Assembly: GCF_001697185.1 (NCBI RefSeq)
Contig: NZ_CP014224.1
Location: forward strand, 124,001-188,000
Reading direction: 5' to 3'
Source of the DNA: Wenyingzhuangia fucanilytica
GTDB taxonomy: Bacteria > Bacteroidota > Bacteroidia > Flavobacteriales > Flavobacteriaceae
DNA length: 64,000 nt
In this document: piece after piece, positions 16,449 through 27,540 of the stretch
How positions within the stretch are numbered: position 1 is the stretch's first letter
Layout: each line of letters begins with the position of its first letter
The notes under the pieces: generated by a model
What the model was told of the DNA's origin: nothing
Database searches by the model: none
Seen by the model: the letters and a program-made list of their open reading frames with translations, nothing else
Translations under genes and position numbers: made by a program

Positions 16449-19367
16449 ATGAAAACTAATTGCTTATTCTTTTTAATGATGCTTTTTTGTGTCAATTTTT
16501 ATGCTCAGCAGACGATTAATGTGAAAGGGAAGGTGTTAGAAGAGAAAAATGGAAAGCCAATCACATCGGCAACAATTTCAGTTACTGGCTCGTCTGAGGT
16601 CGTAATTACAGATGCTAAAGGAGGCTTCGTTTTAGAATTATCTGAATCACTTCCTGTAGAAATTGTTATTAATGCTTTAGGGTTTAAAGACTATAGATAT
16701 ATCATCACTCAAAGAGAAGAAGATATTACAATAAGGTTAAAAGAAGGAGTTACTAGTTTAGATGCGATTGTAATTTCAGCATCAAGAACTCCTGAAAGTG
16801 TTTTTGAATCTCCAGTATCTATAGAGCGTTTGGGGACTAAGCAAATAGAGAATACAACATCGGCTACTTTTTATGATGGATTAGAAAATTTAAAAGGGGT
16901 TGATGTAAATACAAGTAGTTTAACTTTTAAGTCTATCAATACTCGTGGTTTTGCAACTTTTGCAAATACTCGTTTTGTGCAATTGGTGGATGGTATGGAT
17001 AACTCTTCACCGGGTTTAAACTTTCCTTTAGGAAACTTAATAGGTTTAAATGAATTAGATGTGCAGTCTGTTGAATTATTGCCTGGGGCATCATCTGCTT
17101 TATATGGAGCCAATGCATTTAACGGAATTTTGTTTATGCGTAGTAAAAGTCCATTTAGCCAAGAAGGAACTAGTGTTTATGGAAAAACAGGAGTAACTTC
17201 TTCTGAAAATGCTGGAACAAATGAATTTATAGATGTTGGAGTTAGAGTGGCTAAAAAAGTAACAGATCAGTTTGCTGTTAAATTTACCACATCATTATTA
17301 AAAGCTACAGATTGGTTTGCTACCGACAGTAGAAATATTGATGAAGATGGAAAGATTATAGATGGGAGTAGAAGTACCGAGATAGATTATAATGGTATCA
17401 ATATATATGGAGATGAATTTACAAATCCTACAGATTTAGGATTTGGAATAGTGTCAAGAACAGGATATAGTGAGCAAAGTTTAATTAACCCAGACACCGA
17501 TAGTTTTAGAGCTGCATTGGCTATGCACTGGAGACCTTTTAAAGATAATGACGAAACGGAAGTTATTTATAGTAGTAAATATGGAACGGGAAATACTATT
17601 TACCAAGGAGCTAGTAGGTATGCACTTCGTAATTTTGTAATGCACCAACACAAATTAGAAATCCAATCAAAACATTTAATGTTGCGTAGTTATGTAACTA
17701 TAGAAAATGCTGGGGATTCTTATGATATCCGATTTGCGGGGATTAATACACTTAGGGCTGAAAATGCTGCAACAAAAGCATATAATCAAGTAAATGGAAC
17801 TAATTTGTCTGTGGATGAATTATGGTTTGGAACTTATGGGAATGCCTTGGCAGGAAATATTCCTGGAGTACCTGCCGGAAATAGAGTAGCAGCAAGAGGA
17901 GCAGCTGACGCTTCTTTTAGAACAGATCCTAATAGCGCTGAGTTTAGATCAATTTTTAACTCAGTTATTAATAATCCAGATTTAACTCAAGGGGCAAAAT
18001 TTGTTGATAGTTCAAGATTGTATCATACAGATATTAATTACAATTTTCATGAATTGATTGATTTTGCGGAGGTACAAATTGGAGGTTCTGCAAGAAGATA
18101 TGTGTTGAACTCTGACGGAACAATATTTACAGATACCTCAGATGGAAACATTACTTATGATGAATATGGTATTTATACGCAATTGCAAAAGAAAGCCTTA
18201 GACGATAGGTTAAAGTTAACAGGATCTATTCGTTATGATAAAGCGCAAAATTTTAATGGTAATTTTTCTCCAAGACTTTCAGTTGCTTTTAGTCCAGATA
18301 CTGAAAGTAATCATATTTTTAGAGCTTCTTATCAAACTGGGTTTAGAAACCCTACAACACAAGATCAGTATATTGGGTTGAATTTAGGGAACACCATTTT
18401 ATTAGGGTCTGCACCAGATAACCCAATAAGATATAACAAAGTATTTAGCGTTGATTCTCCTGCGGGTCAATCAGCTGTTGGTGGTGCTACTGTTAATTTT
18501 AATGGATTACAAGGGTATAACAACTCTTTTACAAGATCTTCGGTTGAAAAATTTGGGGAAGCTGTAGAGGCTACATCTAATTATTTACAGTCTCCTGCTG
18601 GAGGAGGGCATAGTAAACCTGCTGCCGATGCAATGGCTGCTGGAGCAAATGCAGGATTATTAAAAAAATCAAATGTAAATTATGTAAAGCCTGAACAAGT
18701 AACATCTTATGAGTTAGGGTATAGAGGTAGATTAGGAGGAACTATTGTAGTTGATTTAAGTGCATACTATAATAAGTATAAAGATTTTATTGCTGTAGTT
18801 ACAACCGTTTCTCCTTTATATGGAAATGTGTCGGCAATAAAGCCTGCAGAAGCAGCGACAGATGTAAATACGCAATTGTTGTTAAATGCATTAGGAAAAG
18901 ACGAGTTCACTCCAACTTCTTTATACACAAATACAAGTGCTGATATAGCTTCATACGGAGCTAACATAGGTATAGAGGCTAAAATTTTTGGAAACTATGA
19001 TTTTGGAATTAATTATAGTTATGCTAAACAAGATTTTGATCAATCTCAAGATCCAGATTTTGAAACAAGTTTTAATACTCCAGAACATAAAGTAAAGTTG
19101 TCTTTTGGAAATTCAGATTTCTATAAAGGTTTAGGATTTGGTATAAATGCGCGTTGGCAAGATGCTTATTATTGGGAGTCTACTTTTGTAGATGGTCAAA
19201 TTGATGCTAGAACATTATTAGATGTTCAGTTGATGTATGATATTAAAAATTGGAATTCTAATGTAAAAATAGGAGGAGCTAATATTTTAGGAAACGAATA
19301 TGAGGCAGCTCCTGGAGCAGGAACAATTGGTTCTCAGTTTTACGGATCATGGACCTATAATTTTTAA
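16449..19367 (+). CDS. TonB-dependent outer-membrane receptor
   Basis: 972-residue outer-membrane receptor. The signal peptide ends near residue 20 (FYAQ). A CarboxypepD_reg-like domain (about 23-100, VKGKVLEEKNGKPI...) is followed by a plug domain (about 115-230, with SINTRGFATFANTR and VELLPGASSALYGANAFNG) and a large beta-barrel ending in the aromatic C-terminus WTYNF. No SusD-like gene lies beside it, so it is not a standard SusCD glycan pair. The substrate cannot be read from the sequence. It stands alone between ribF and atpD, divergent from ribF. Confidence 0.92.
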   Translation: MKTNCLFFLMMLFCVNFYAQQTINVKGKVLEEKNGKPITSATISVTGSSEVVITDAKGGFVLELSESLPVEIVINALGFKDYRYIITQREEDITIRLKEGVTSLDAIVISASRTPESVFESPVSIERLGTKQIENTTSATFYDGLENLKGVDVNTSSLTFKSINTRGFATFANTRFVQLVDGMDNSSPGLNFPLGNLIGLNELDVQSVELLPGASSALYGANAFNGILFMRSKSPFSQEGTSVYGKTGVTSSENAGTNEFIDVGVRVAKKVTDQFAVKFTTSLLKATDWFATDSRNIDEDGKIIDGSRSTEIDYNGINIYGDEFTNPTDLGFGIVSRTGYSEQSLINPDTDSFRAALAMHWRPFKDNDETEVIYSSKYGTGNTIYQGASRYALRNFVMHQHKLEIQSKHLMLRSYVTIENAGDSYDIRFAGINTLRAENAATKAYNQVNGTNLSVDELWFGTYGNALAGNIPGVPAGNRVAARGAADASFRTDPNSAEFRSIFNSVINNPDLTQGAKFVDSSRLYHTDINYNFHELIDFAEVQIGGSARRYVLNSDGTIFTDTSDGNITYDEYGIYTQLQKKALDDRLKLTGSIRYDKAQNFNGNFSPRLSVAFSPDTESNHIFRASYQTGFRNPTTQDQYIGLNLGNTILLGSAPDNPIRYNKVFSVDSPAGQSAVGGATVNFNGLQGYNNSFTRSSVEKFGEAVEATSNYLQSPAGGGHSKPAADAMAAGANAGLLKKSNVNYVKPEQVTSYELGYRGRLGGTIVVDLSAYYNKYKDFIAVVTTVSPLYGNVSAIKPAEAATDVNTQLLLNALGKDEFTPTSLYTNTSADIASYGANIGIEAKIFGNYDFGINYSYAKQDFDQSQDPDFETSFNTPEHKVKLSFGNSDFYKGLGFGINARWQDAYYWESTFVDGQIDARTLLDVQLMYDIKNWNSNVKIGGANILGNEYEAAPGAGTIGSQFYGSWTYNF

Positions 19368-19445
19368 AAATCGAAAATAAAACTGCAAATCCCTAAGGCA
19401 ATTTATATTATAAATAAAAACTCCTCTATTTTTTTGAGAAATGAG

Positions 19446-19475
19446 TTGTAGGCATTGATAAAAAAATTATCTTTG
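19446..19475 (+). promoter_or_regulatory. Promoter of atpDC
   Basis: TTG at 19446-19448, a 19-base spacer, and TATCTTTG at 19468-19475, leaving a 5' leader of about 60 bases before the atpD ATG at 19544. Confidence 0.6.
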
Positions 19476-19516
19476 CAAACACTTAATTCGGACTGATTGA
19501 ATTGAGGGAAAACTAG

Positions 19517-21058
<1,542 letters not shown>

Positions 21059-21060
21059 TC

Positions 21061-21155
21061 AATGAACAATTTGCAATGAGCAATTAACAATAAGTTTTAA
21101 TTGACCATTTGTAAGTATTGAACATTGTTAATTATTAATTGTTAATTGATAAAAA
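21061..21155 (+). repeat. AATTGTTAATTG-type dispersed element in the atpD-atpC gap
   Basis: Same word composition and layout as 6746-6840: GAACAATTTGCAATGAGC-like words on the left and TTAATTGTTAATTGAT-like complements on the right, with the right end touching the atpC start codon. Confidence 0.7.
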
Positions 21156-21449
21156 ATGTATTTAGAAATAGTATCACCAGAAGCCGTATTGTTTTCATCT
21201 AAAGTTGATTCAGTATCGGTACCTGGAATTCAAGGAGAGTTTCAAATGTTGAACAATCACGCACCTATAGTTTCTGTATTAGGAAAAGGAGTTGTGAAAA
21301 TTCATGTACATACTCAAGAACACCTAGAATTAGATAATATGTCTGGTATTATTGAACCACATGCTGATGATGATAAAGTGTTAACTATAAAAATCAAAAG
21401 CGGTACAATTGAGATGAAAGACAATAGAGCAATCATCTTAGCAGACTAA
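21156..21449 (+). CDS. atpC: ATP synthase F1 subunit epsilon
   Basis: Part of the central stalk, coupling rotor to catalytic head. 97 residues: the N-terminal beta-sandwich domain is complete (MYLEIVSPEAVLFS, GEFQMLNNHAPIVSVLGKG), but the C-terminal helical hairpin that inhibits ATP hydrolysis in E. coli is absent, as is common in this phylum. It is the second gene of the atpDC unit and ends in a strong terminator. Confidence 0.94.
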   Translation: MYLEIVSPEAVLFSSKVDSVSVPGIQGEFQMLNNHAPIVSVLGKGVVKIHVHTQEHLELDNMSGIIEPHADDDKVLTIKIKSGTIEMKDNRAIILAD

Positions 21450-21470
21450 GAAATCTAATCAAAATATTTA

Positions 21471-21500
21471 AAAACGCTACCTAACTATAGGTAGCGTTTT
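21471..21500 (+). terminator. Terminator of atpDC
   Basis: A 13-bp perfect stem (21471-21483 with 21488-21500) and a 4-base loop, then TTTTTT. The T run leads directly into the -7 box of the bioF promoter. Confidence 0.85.
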
Positions 21501-21501
21501 T

Positions 21502-21509
21502 TACTTTTG
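21502..21509 (+). promoter_or_regulatory. Promoter -7 element of bioFDA
   Basis: TACTTTTG, a full match to TAnnTTTG, begins inside the T tract of the atpC terminator and ends 4 bases before the bioF ATG at 21514. This predicts a leaderless or nearly leaderless mRNA. I see no good -33 TTTG. Confidence 0.5.
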
Positions 21510-21513
21510 TAGC

Positions 21514-22656
21514 ATGCAGGAACTCCCAACATCATTACAGAAAAAACTACAAGACAGACGCAAAGATAATGCGTTAAGAACTTTGCATGTAGCCAATCCT
21601 TTAGGAGTGGATTTTTATTCTAATGATTATTTAGGTTTTGCAAAATCATCAGTAATAGCCAATAGGGCATCTCATGTTTTATTGGATTCTGGTGTGCAGA
21701 ATGGTAGTACGGGTTCAAGACTGATTTCGGGAACTCATCCTTTACATTTAGAGGTAGAAAATGAATTGGCTCAATATCACAATGCTCAATCGGGCTTGCT
21801 ATACAATTCTGGCTATGATGCCAATGTTGGTTTGTTTTCATCCATTCTTCAAAAAAATGACGTTTTGTTGTTTGATGAATTGATTCACGCTTCTGTAAGG
21901 GATGGAATAAGATTAAGTACTGCAAATAACTATAAGTTTAAGCACAATAATTTAGCGGATTTAGAAGCTAAAATACTTAGGTTTAAAACAGCTGCAACAA
22001 CTATATATATTGCAGTAGAAACTGTGTATTCTATGGATGGTGATGTTGCTCCTTTAAAGAAGCTAGTTGCTTTATGTGAAAAACACAATGCAAATTTAAT
22101 TGTTGATGAAGCCCATTCAGGAGGAGTTTTTGGTGACTATGGAAAAGGTTTGGCTTGTGAATTAGGAGTCGAATCTAAAATTTTTGCAAGAGTCCATACT
22201 TTTGGAAAAGCATTAGGTTGTCATGGAGCAGTTGTTTTAGGTTCTTCGGATTTAAGAGATTATTTAATCAATTTTTCTAGAGCTTTTATCTATACTACTG
22301 CTATTCCGTTACACGCTGTAGCAACTATAAAGGCTGCTTTTGCTGAGTTGAGTAAAGGAAAAGCAATTAATTTACTTAAAGAGAACATTACTTATTTTAA
22401 AAATGAGCTAGAGGAATTACATCTAAAAGATTATTTTATTGAAAGTATCAGTGCTATTCAATGTTGTTTAGTTCCTGGAAATGACGAAGTAAAAAAAGTA
22501 GCTTTAAGTATTCAAGAGCAAGGTTTTTTAGTAAAACCTATTATGTCCCCAACGGTTCCTAAAGGTCAGGAACGATTGAGAATTTGTTTACACGCTCATA
22601 ATAGCAAAAAAGAAATTAAGGACTTATTGTTATTGTTGAGTTCACTTGTTAAATAA
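21514..22656 (+). CDS. bioF: 8-amino-7-oxononanoate synthase
   Basis: PLP enzyme joining pimeloyl-ACP or -CoA with alanine in biotin synthesis. 380 residues, alpha-oxoamine synthase family. The glycine-rich NGSTGSRLISG segment, the Asp-His pair in DEAHSGGVFG, and the PLP Lys in HTFGKALGCHG are present. It is the first gene of bioFDA. bioB and bioC are not in this window. Family paralogues (Kbl, serine palmitoyltransferase) look alike, but the neighbours bioD and bioA settle the call. Confidence 0.93.
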   Translation: MQELPTSLQKKLQDRRKDNALRTLHVANPLGVDFYSNDYLGFAKSSVIANRASHVLLDSGVQNGSTGSRLISGTHPLHLEVENELAQYHNAQSGLLYNSGYDANVGLFSSILQKNDVLLFDELIHASVRDGIRLSTANNYKFKHNNLADLEAKILRFKTAATTIYIAVETVYSMDGDVAPLKKLVALCEKHNANLIVDEAHSGGVFGDYGKGLACELGVESKIFARVHTFGKALGCHGAVVLGSSDLRDYLINFSRAFIYTTAIPLHAVATIKAAFAELSKGKAINLLKENITYFKNELEELHLKDYFIESISAIQCCLVPGNDEVKKVALSIQEQGFLVKPIMSPTVPKGQERLRICLHAHNSKKEIKDLLLLLSSLVK

Positions 22657-22670
22657 AAGAATTATAAGCC

Positions 22671-23297
22671 ATGTCAAAATCAATTTTTGTAACAGGTATT
22701 TCTACAGAAGTAGGAAAAACATTAGTGTCTGCTATTTTGGTTGAGGCATTAAATGCAGATTATTGGAAACCAGTACAGGCTGGAGAATTATCATTTTCTG
22801 ATGCAGATAAAGTAAAGAGTTTAATTTCTAATCAGATTTCTACTTTTCATCCTATCACTTATGCCTTAAATACGCCAATGAGTCCACATGCGGCTGCTGA
22901 TATTGATGGAATAACTATTGAGCTTGATAAAATCATCACCCCAAAAACTGAGAATAATTTGGTTATTGAGGGAGCAGGAGGAATTTTAGTGCCAATCAAC
23001 CATCAAGAATTAATAATAGACATCATTCCAAAAGAAGCTTTAGTAGTGGTGGTATCTAGACATTACTTAGGAAGCATCAACCACACTTTAATGACTGTTG
23101 AATTGTTAAAGCAAAAAGGTTTTAATGTTGTGATTGTTTTTAGTGGAAATGAGCATAAAACTACCGAAGACATTATTAAAAAGATGACTGGGGTAAAGGT
23201 GATTGGTCGAGTAGAAGAAGAGGCTGTAATTGATAAATCTGTAGTAAAAAAGTATGCAGATTTATTTAAAGAAAATTTAGAAAATGAGCTTAAATAA
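22671..23297 (+). CDS. bioD: Dethiobiotin synthetase
   Basis: ATP-dependent ring closure of diaminopelargonic acid to dethiobiotin. 208 residues. The P-loop GISTEVGKT lies at the N-terminus, and KPVQAG and EGAGGILVPIN are the family's substrate and metal-binding segments. It begins 14 bases after bioF and overlaps bioA by 14 bases, a tight operon. Confidence 0.94.
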   Translation: MSKSIFVTGISTEVGKTLVSAILVEALNADYWKPVQAGELSFSDADKVKSLISNQISTFHPITYALNTPMSPHAAADIDGITIELDKIITPKTENNLVIEGAGGILVPINHQELIIDIIPKEALVVVVSRHYLGSINHTLMTVELLKQKGFNVVIVFSGNEHKTTEDIIKKMTGVKVIGRVEEEAVIDKSVVKKYADLFKENLENELK

Positions 23298-24549
23298 AAG
23301 AGATCAAAAACATTTATGGCATCCGTTAACCCAGCACAAAATGACCAAAGATCATTTGGCTATAAAAAGTGCTAAAGGCATTTATTTATATGATGAACAA
23401 GGGCATAAATATATAGACGCTATTTCTTCTTGGTACACATGTGTGTATGGACATTGTCATCCGCAGGTGGTAAAAAAAGTTACAGATCAGGTCTCTCAAT
23501 TAGATCAGGTTGTGTTTGCTGGGTTTACTCATGAACCCGCTGTGGAGCTTTCAGAAAAGTTGATGGAAATTTTGCCGTCGAACCAACAAAAAATATTCTT
23601 TTCGGACAATGGTTCTACTACGGTCGATATCGCAATGAAAATGAGTTTGCAATACCATTTTAACCAAGGTAAAAAAAAGTTGAGAATCATTGCTTTTGAA
23701 AATGCATTTCATGGAGATACTTTTGGAGCAATGTCTGTTTCTGGCCTAGATGTGTATAATGGTCCTTTTGAAGACGTTGTTTTAAATATAGATAGAATTT
23801 CGGTTCCTAATGATGCTAATTTAAAAGATGTCATTAACGCTTTTACAGCAATTGTAGAAACAGATGAAGTGGCTTGTTTTGTGTTTGAGCCTTTGGTGCA
23901 AGGAGCTAATTGTATGCGTATGCATAAAGCTGAACATTTAGATATGCTGATAGAAATAGCACAGAAAAATGATGTGATTTGTGTGGCAGATGAGGTGATG
24001 ACTGGTTTTGGTAAAACAGGAAGTATTTTTGCTGCTGATGAGTTGCAAAACAAACCTGATATTATGTGTTTGTCTAAGGCCTTAACGGCTGGAATGGTTC
24101 CAATGGGATTGACAACCTGTACTCAGAAAATTTATGATGCTTTTTATGCAGATGAGATTGCTAAGGGTTTTTTTCACGGTCATACTTATTCGGCTAATCC
24201 CATTACTTGTGCCGCAGCAATTGCTAGTATTGAGTTGATTCAATCTGACGAAATACAGCAAGGAATTAAAATGATTAACCAAAATCACTTAATTTTTGCT
24301 GATAAATTAAGGAATCATTCTAAGGTTGAAAACATTAGAGTTAAAGGGGTGATTTTAGCAATTGACCTAAATATTTCTATTGATAGGTATGGAAAAGACA
24401 GAAATGTAATCTTTAATTATTTTATGGATAAGGGGATTTATTTAAGGCCTTTAGGGAATACTTTGTACATAGTTCCTCCATATATTATGCAAGAAGAACA
24501 GTTAAACTTTATTTATGAAGAAATTTTTCGCTATATTTATGAAGCATAG
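23284..24549 (+). CDS. bioA: Adenosylmethionine-8-amino-7-oxononanoate aminotransferase
   Basis: Class III PLP aminotransferase using SAM as amino donor to make diaminopelargonic acid. 421 residues. It opens with the typical HLWHPLTQHK segment, has the substrate-type ISSWYTCVYGH motif and the PLP Lys in CLSKALTAGMVPMG. The 14-base overlap with bioD suggests translational coupling. It is the last gene of the operon; no clear terminator follows in the 70-base gap to the convergent methyltransferase. Confidence 0.95.
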   Translation: MSLNKRDQKHLWHPLTQHKMTKDHLAIKSAKGIYLYDEQGHKYIDAISSWYTCVYGHCHPQVVKKVTDQVSQLDQVVFAGFTHEPAVELSEKLMEILPSNQQKIFFSDNGSTTVDIAMKMSLQYHFNQGKKKLRIIAFENAFHGDTFGAMSVSGLDVYNGPFEDVVLNIDRISVPNDANLKDVINAFTAIVETDEVACFVFEPLVQGANCMRMHKAEHLDMLIEIAQKNDVICVADEVMTGFGKTGSIFAADELQNKPDIMCLSKALTAGMVPMGLTTCTQKIYDAFYADEIAKGFFHGHTYSANPITCAAAIASIELIQSDEIQQGIKMINQNHLIFADKLRNHSKVENIRVKGVILAIDLNISIDRYGKDRNVIFNYFMDKGIYLRPLGNTLYIVPPYIMQEEQLNFIYEEIFRYIYEA

Positions 24550-24619
24550 CACTTTATATTTATAAATATATGATTGCAGGCGACACGAAATGTGTTCATG
24601 ACAATAGAAAAAGGAAAAT

Positions 24620-25792
24620 TTATATTTTTTTAGAAAGAAGAACAATTTGTTCTTCTTTCTTATTTGTGGTAAAAAACAAATAAATATCTCCTCCGTCTTT
24701 GATTCCTGTTTTTTTGCGAATATTAGCTACACTTTCTTTAAAGTTTCTTGTGGTGATATTGGCCTTTTTTAAGGGTAATCTTTTTAAAAGTTCCTTTTTA
24801 TTATAGGATAATACTTCAAGAATTTCAAATTGCCTTCCAGGAAAATCAATAAGATCATCAGAAGTGTATAAGTGGGAGTGTTGATGTAATTTACCAAGCC
24901 TAAATTGATTTGCAACGGCCGAAAATCCACCAGATTTTAAAATAGCACTATTGGGTTCGTATAAATATTTTAAAGGTAGAGAAAGCTCGTAATCGTAATC
25001 TTGTAAGTAAGTAAATTCAAAACTTTGTGTTTCTTTTCCTAAGTTGGTAGCTTTTATAGTTATTTCATTAGCATGATCTTTTTCTATAAAAACCAATACC
25101 TCTTTTACCTCATTATGTAGCGCAATAATGTGTATTTCTTTTACAAATTGTAGTTCTTGAACACAACTTGTAATATCCATTAAAGGAGAGTTTTTAATAA
25201 GTATTTGTTGGCTTTTTTCTAATAAATCTTTAAGATGTAAAGGAACGTTTGGCAAACAATCTTCTAATAGAAATACTTTTCCTTTTATATCATTTCTTCT
25301 TGATGGATCTATGTAAATCCAATCATAAGAAATGTTGTTGTTTAGAATGTAATCAATTCCATTTCCATCAACTGTGGTAATATTTTTAACCTCAAGCTGT
25401 TGGAAATTGTGGTTTACAATAGCCGATAAATCACTGTTTAATTCGCAATGCTTAACAGAATTAAAATGTTTTGAAAATGCATAGCAATCTACTCCAAATC
25501 CACCAGTAACATCAATAATAGTATTTCCGCTAATTAAAGAACTTTTAAACTGAGCAGTAGCTTCTGATGAAGTTTGCTCTATGTTTAATTTGTTTGGATA
25601 GTATATATTATCTGTTTTGTACCAATTAGGTAATTTTTTGTCGCACTTTTTTTTAGCTTCAATTTGTTCAACAAGTTCAGGAGTAGTAATGGTTTTAAAA
25701 GGACTTCCTTTTAAAACCAATTTGGTAATATCTGTTTGTAGGTTTTGAGAAATAAAATCTTGAACCTCTTTTTGTAAAATGGCTACGTTCAA
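24620..25792 (-). CDS. SAM-dependent methyltransferase with THUMP-like domain
   Basis: 390 residues. The SAM-binding motif I is DVTGGFGVDCYAF near residue 95, and motif IV is YIDPSRR, characteristic of a Bacteroidota methyltransferase family related to RNA guanine-N2 methyltransferases, with a C-terminal THUMP-like/PG1098-type domain. It probably methylates RNA, but the substrate is not known to me. It sits 1 base before the AI-2E gene's stop on the same strand, so the three genes 24620-27456 form a tight unit. Confidence 0.8.
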   Translation of the reverse strand: MNVAILQKEVQDFISQNLQTDITKLVLKGSPFKTITTPELVEQIEAKKKCDKKLPNWYKTDNIYYPNKLNIEQTSSEATAQFKSSLISGNTIIDVTGGFGVDCYAFSKHFNSVKHCELNSDLSAIVNHNFQQLEVKNITTVDGNGIDYILNNNISYDWIYIDPSRRNDIKGKVFLLEDCLPNVPLHLKDLLEKSQQILIKNSPLMDITSCVQELQFVKEIHIIALHNEVKEVLVFIEKDHANEITIKATNLGKETQSFEFTYLQDYDYELSLPLKYLYEPNSAILKSGGFSAVANQFRLGKLHQHSHLYTSDDLIDFPGRQFEILEVLSYNKKELLKRLPLKKANITTRNFKESVANIRKKTGIKDGGDIYLFFTTNKKEEQIVLLSKKI

Positions 25793-25793
25793 A

Positions 25794-26876
25794 TTAAAAA
25801 TCTTTGGTCAGTAATTTTACTGCTTGGTACTTATAAAAAAATTCTTTAGCAATTACTTTTAAAGCAGTGTAAACTGGAATAGAAATCACCATTCCTAAAA
25901 TGCCAAAAAGGTTTCCAAAAATCATAATCACTAAAAAAATTTCTAAAGGATGTGACTTTACACTTTTAGAAAATATAATGGGTTGACTAACAAAATTATC
26001 AATCAACTGTGCAATACCATACCCTATCATGATGTATAAAGTATTAGGTAAAATTTCTGTTTGAAAATCTAAAGCTAAGTTATTAGTGGTGGCAAAAATA
26101 AACATTACAACCGCACCAATTAAAGGACCTATGTAAGGAATCAAATTAAATAAGGCACATAAAAAGGCAATAATAATAGGATTTTCTATGTTAAAAATAC
26201 TTAGAATTAAAGTGTAGATACAAAATAGAATACTGATTTGAATTACCAAGCCAATAAAATAACGAGAGAGTAAATCTTTAATAGTTTCTACAGACCTTAC
26301 TGCGTGAATTAGATGGTTTTGAGGTATTAAAACAAAAGTTCCTTTTGATAAAATCTTAGCATCTAACATAAAGAAAAAAGTAATAAACAAGATAGAGAAC
26401 AAAGCCATGCTAAAAGAACCTAGTTTTGATAAAACAACATTGATTACATTAGGAATGTTTTTTACTCCAGGTAAAAAATCTATGTTTTTTGTTTTTTCTA
26501 AAATATCAATATTCTTAAGAAGTAAATATTCGTTTACTTCATTGCTAATATGAGTGATGTTCTTTTTAAAAGTTTCGGAGTTTAATAAAGCAATATTTTC
26601 ACTTTGTTTGCTAATTAATGGTGCAAATAAATTGATGATAACCGCAATAAAAAAGGTGTAAATTAAAATAGTAGTGATTACAGCAAAACTGTTTTTAAAC
26701 TTTAATTTTTGTTTAAAAAACCTAACCAAAGGTCTAGAAATTAAAGCCAAAACAGCAGAGACAAGTATGTAAACAATAATGGTTTGTATTTGTATAAAAA
26801 ACCAAATTAAAGCAATAATTCCAGCGAGTATTGCAATGGTTCTTAAAAGTCCGTTACTTATGGTTTTTGCTGTCAT
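25794..26876 (-). CDS. AI-2E family transporter
   Basis: Polytopic membrane protein of the AI-2 exporter/TqsA-YdiK superfamily. 360 residues with about eight membrane segments and the family's conserved NLIPYIGPLIGAV and QPIIFSKSVKSHPLEI segments. Substrates vary; some members are ion antiporters, so no substrate is claimed. It overlaps the upstream acpH-like gene by 23 bases. Confidence 0.87.
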   Translation of the reverse strand: MTAKTISNGLLRTIAILAGIIALIWFFIQIQTIIVYILVSAVLALISRPLVRFFKQKLKFKNSFAVITTILIYTFFIAVIINLFAPLISKQSENIALLNSETFKKNITHISNEVNEYLLLKNIDILEKTKNIDFLPGVKNIPNVINVVLSKLGSFSMALFSILFITFFFMLDAKILSKGTFVLIPQNHLIHAVRSVETIKDLLSRYFIGLVIQISILFCIYTLILSIFNIENPIIIAFLCALFNLIPYIGPLIGAVVMFIFATTNNLALDFQTEILPNTLYIMIGYGIAQLIDNFVSQPIIFSKSVKSHPLEIFLVIMIFGNLFGILGMVISIPVYTALKVIAKEFFYKYQAVKLLTKDF

Positions 26877-27456
26877 AATTTTTTAGATAAGTTGATGAAA
26901 ATGCTTCTAATTCTTTAAAAAAGGCAGTAAAATCTTTTTCAAAAATAGTGTAATTCTCTTTAAGGTCTATAACGGCTTCATTCATTTTGGATAAACCTTT
27001 AGTTCTTACATTCATGTCATGCAAAATACTTGTGATTCCATGAATGGTTCTATAGCTGTACAGCCAATTTTGATTAGACATATATGGCAAGAGGTGTTTA
27101 GCTCTGTCGGGTAAAATTTCAAAATGATCGTACAATAAGGTGTAAATTTCTTGGCTAAAAACATCTAATGGAGTAGTTGAATATTGCAGCCAGTTTTTAG
27201 CTAAAAAGTGATCGTAAATAATGTCTATAATTACGCCTTTGTACAATCTATATTTATCGTCTAGTCTTCTTTTACTTTGTCTAAAAATAGGATGTTCGTC
27301 CGTAAAAACATCAATAGCTCGATGCATTTTAATACCGAACTGAATTTTATCAGAAAAGTGATGAAATTGATTTCCTTTAATTGTATCAGCTATAAAATTA
27401 CCGATGATGATTTCTTTATCGGTGTTTGCTAAATACAAGTGGGCAAGAAAATTCAT
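26854..27456 (-). CDS. Acyl carrier protein phosphodiesterase-like protein
   Basis: 200 residues, AcpH family (DUF479). The start MNFLAHLYLA and the segments GNFIADTIKGN, HRAIDVFTDEHP and YDHFLAKNW match the family, whose E. coli member removes phosphopantetheine from ACP. It overlaps the AI-2E transporter gene by 23 bases. Function is inferred from family membership. Confidence 0.85.
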   Translation of the reverse strand: MNFLAHLYLANTDKEIIIGNFIADTIKGNQFHHFSDKIQFGIKMHRAIDVFTDEHPIFRQSKRRLDDKYRLYKGVIIDIIYDHFLAKNWLQYSTTPLDVFSQEIYTLLYDHFEILPDRAKHLLPYMSNQNWLYSYRTIHGITSILHDMNVRTKGLSKMNEAVIDLKENYTIFEKDFTAFFKELEAFSSTYLKNYDSKNHK

Positions 27457-27488
27457 AGCTGTTTTTTTGACAAGATGAAGTTAATAAA

Positions 27489-27522
27489 AAAAGGCGTTTC
27501 ACACGAATGCGAAACGCCTTTT
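27489..27522 (-). terminator. Terminator of dnaN
   Basis: A 12-bp stem (27489-27500 with 27511-27522) with A/T runs on both sides, 19 bases after the dnaN stop on the minus strand. Confidence 0.8.
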
Positions 27523-27540
27523 GAATATAAAGTATAATTG

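Noticed and set aside
24555-24571. AT-only palindrome after bioA as a terminator
   Set aside because: It has no G:C pairs and no T tract, so it would be too weak for intrinsic termination.
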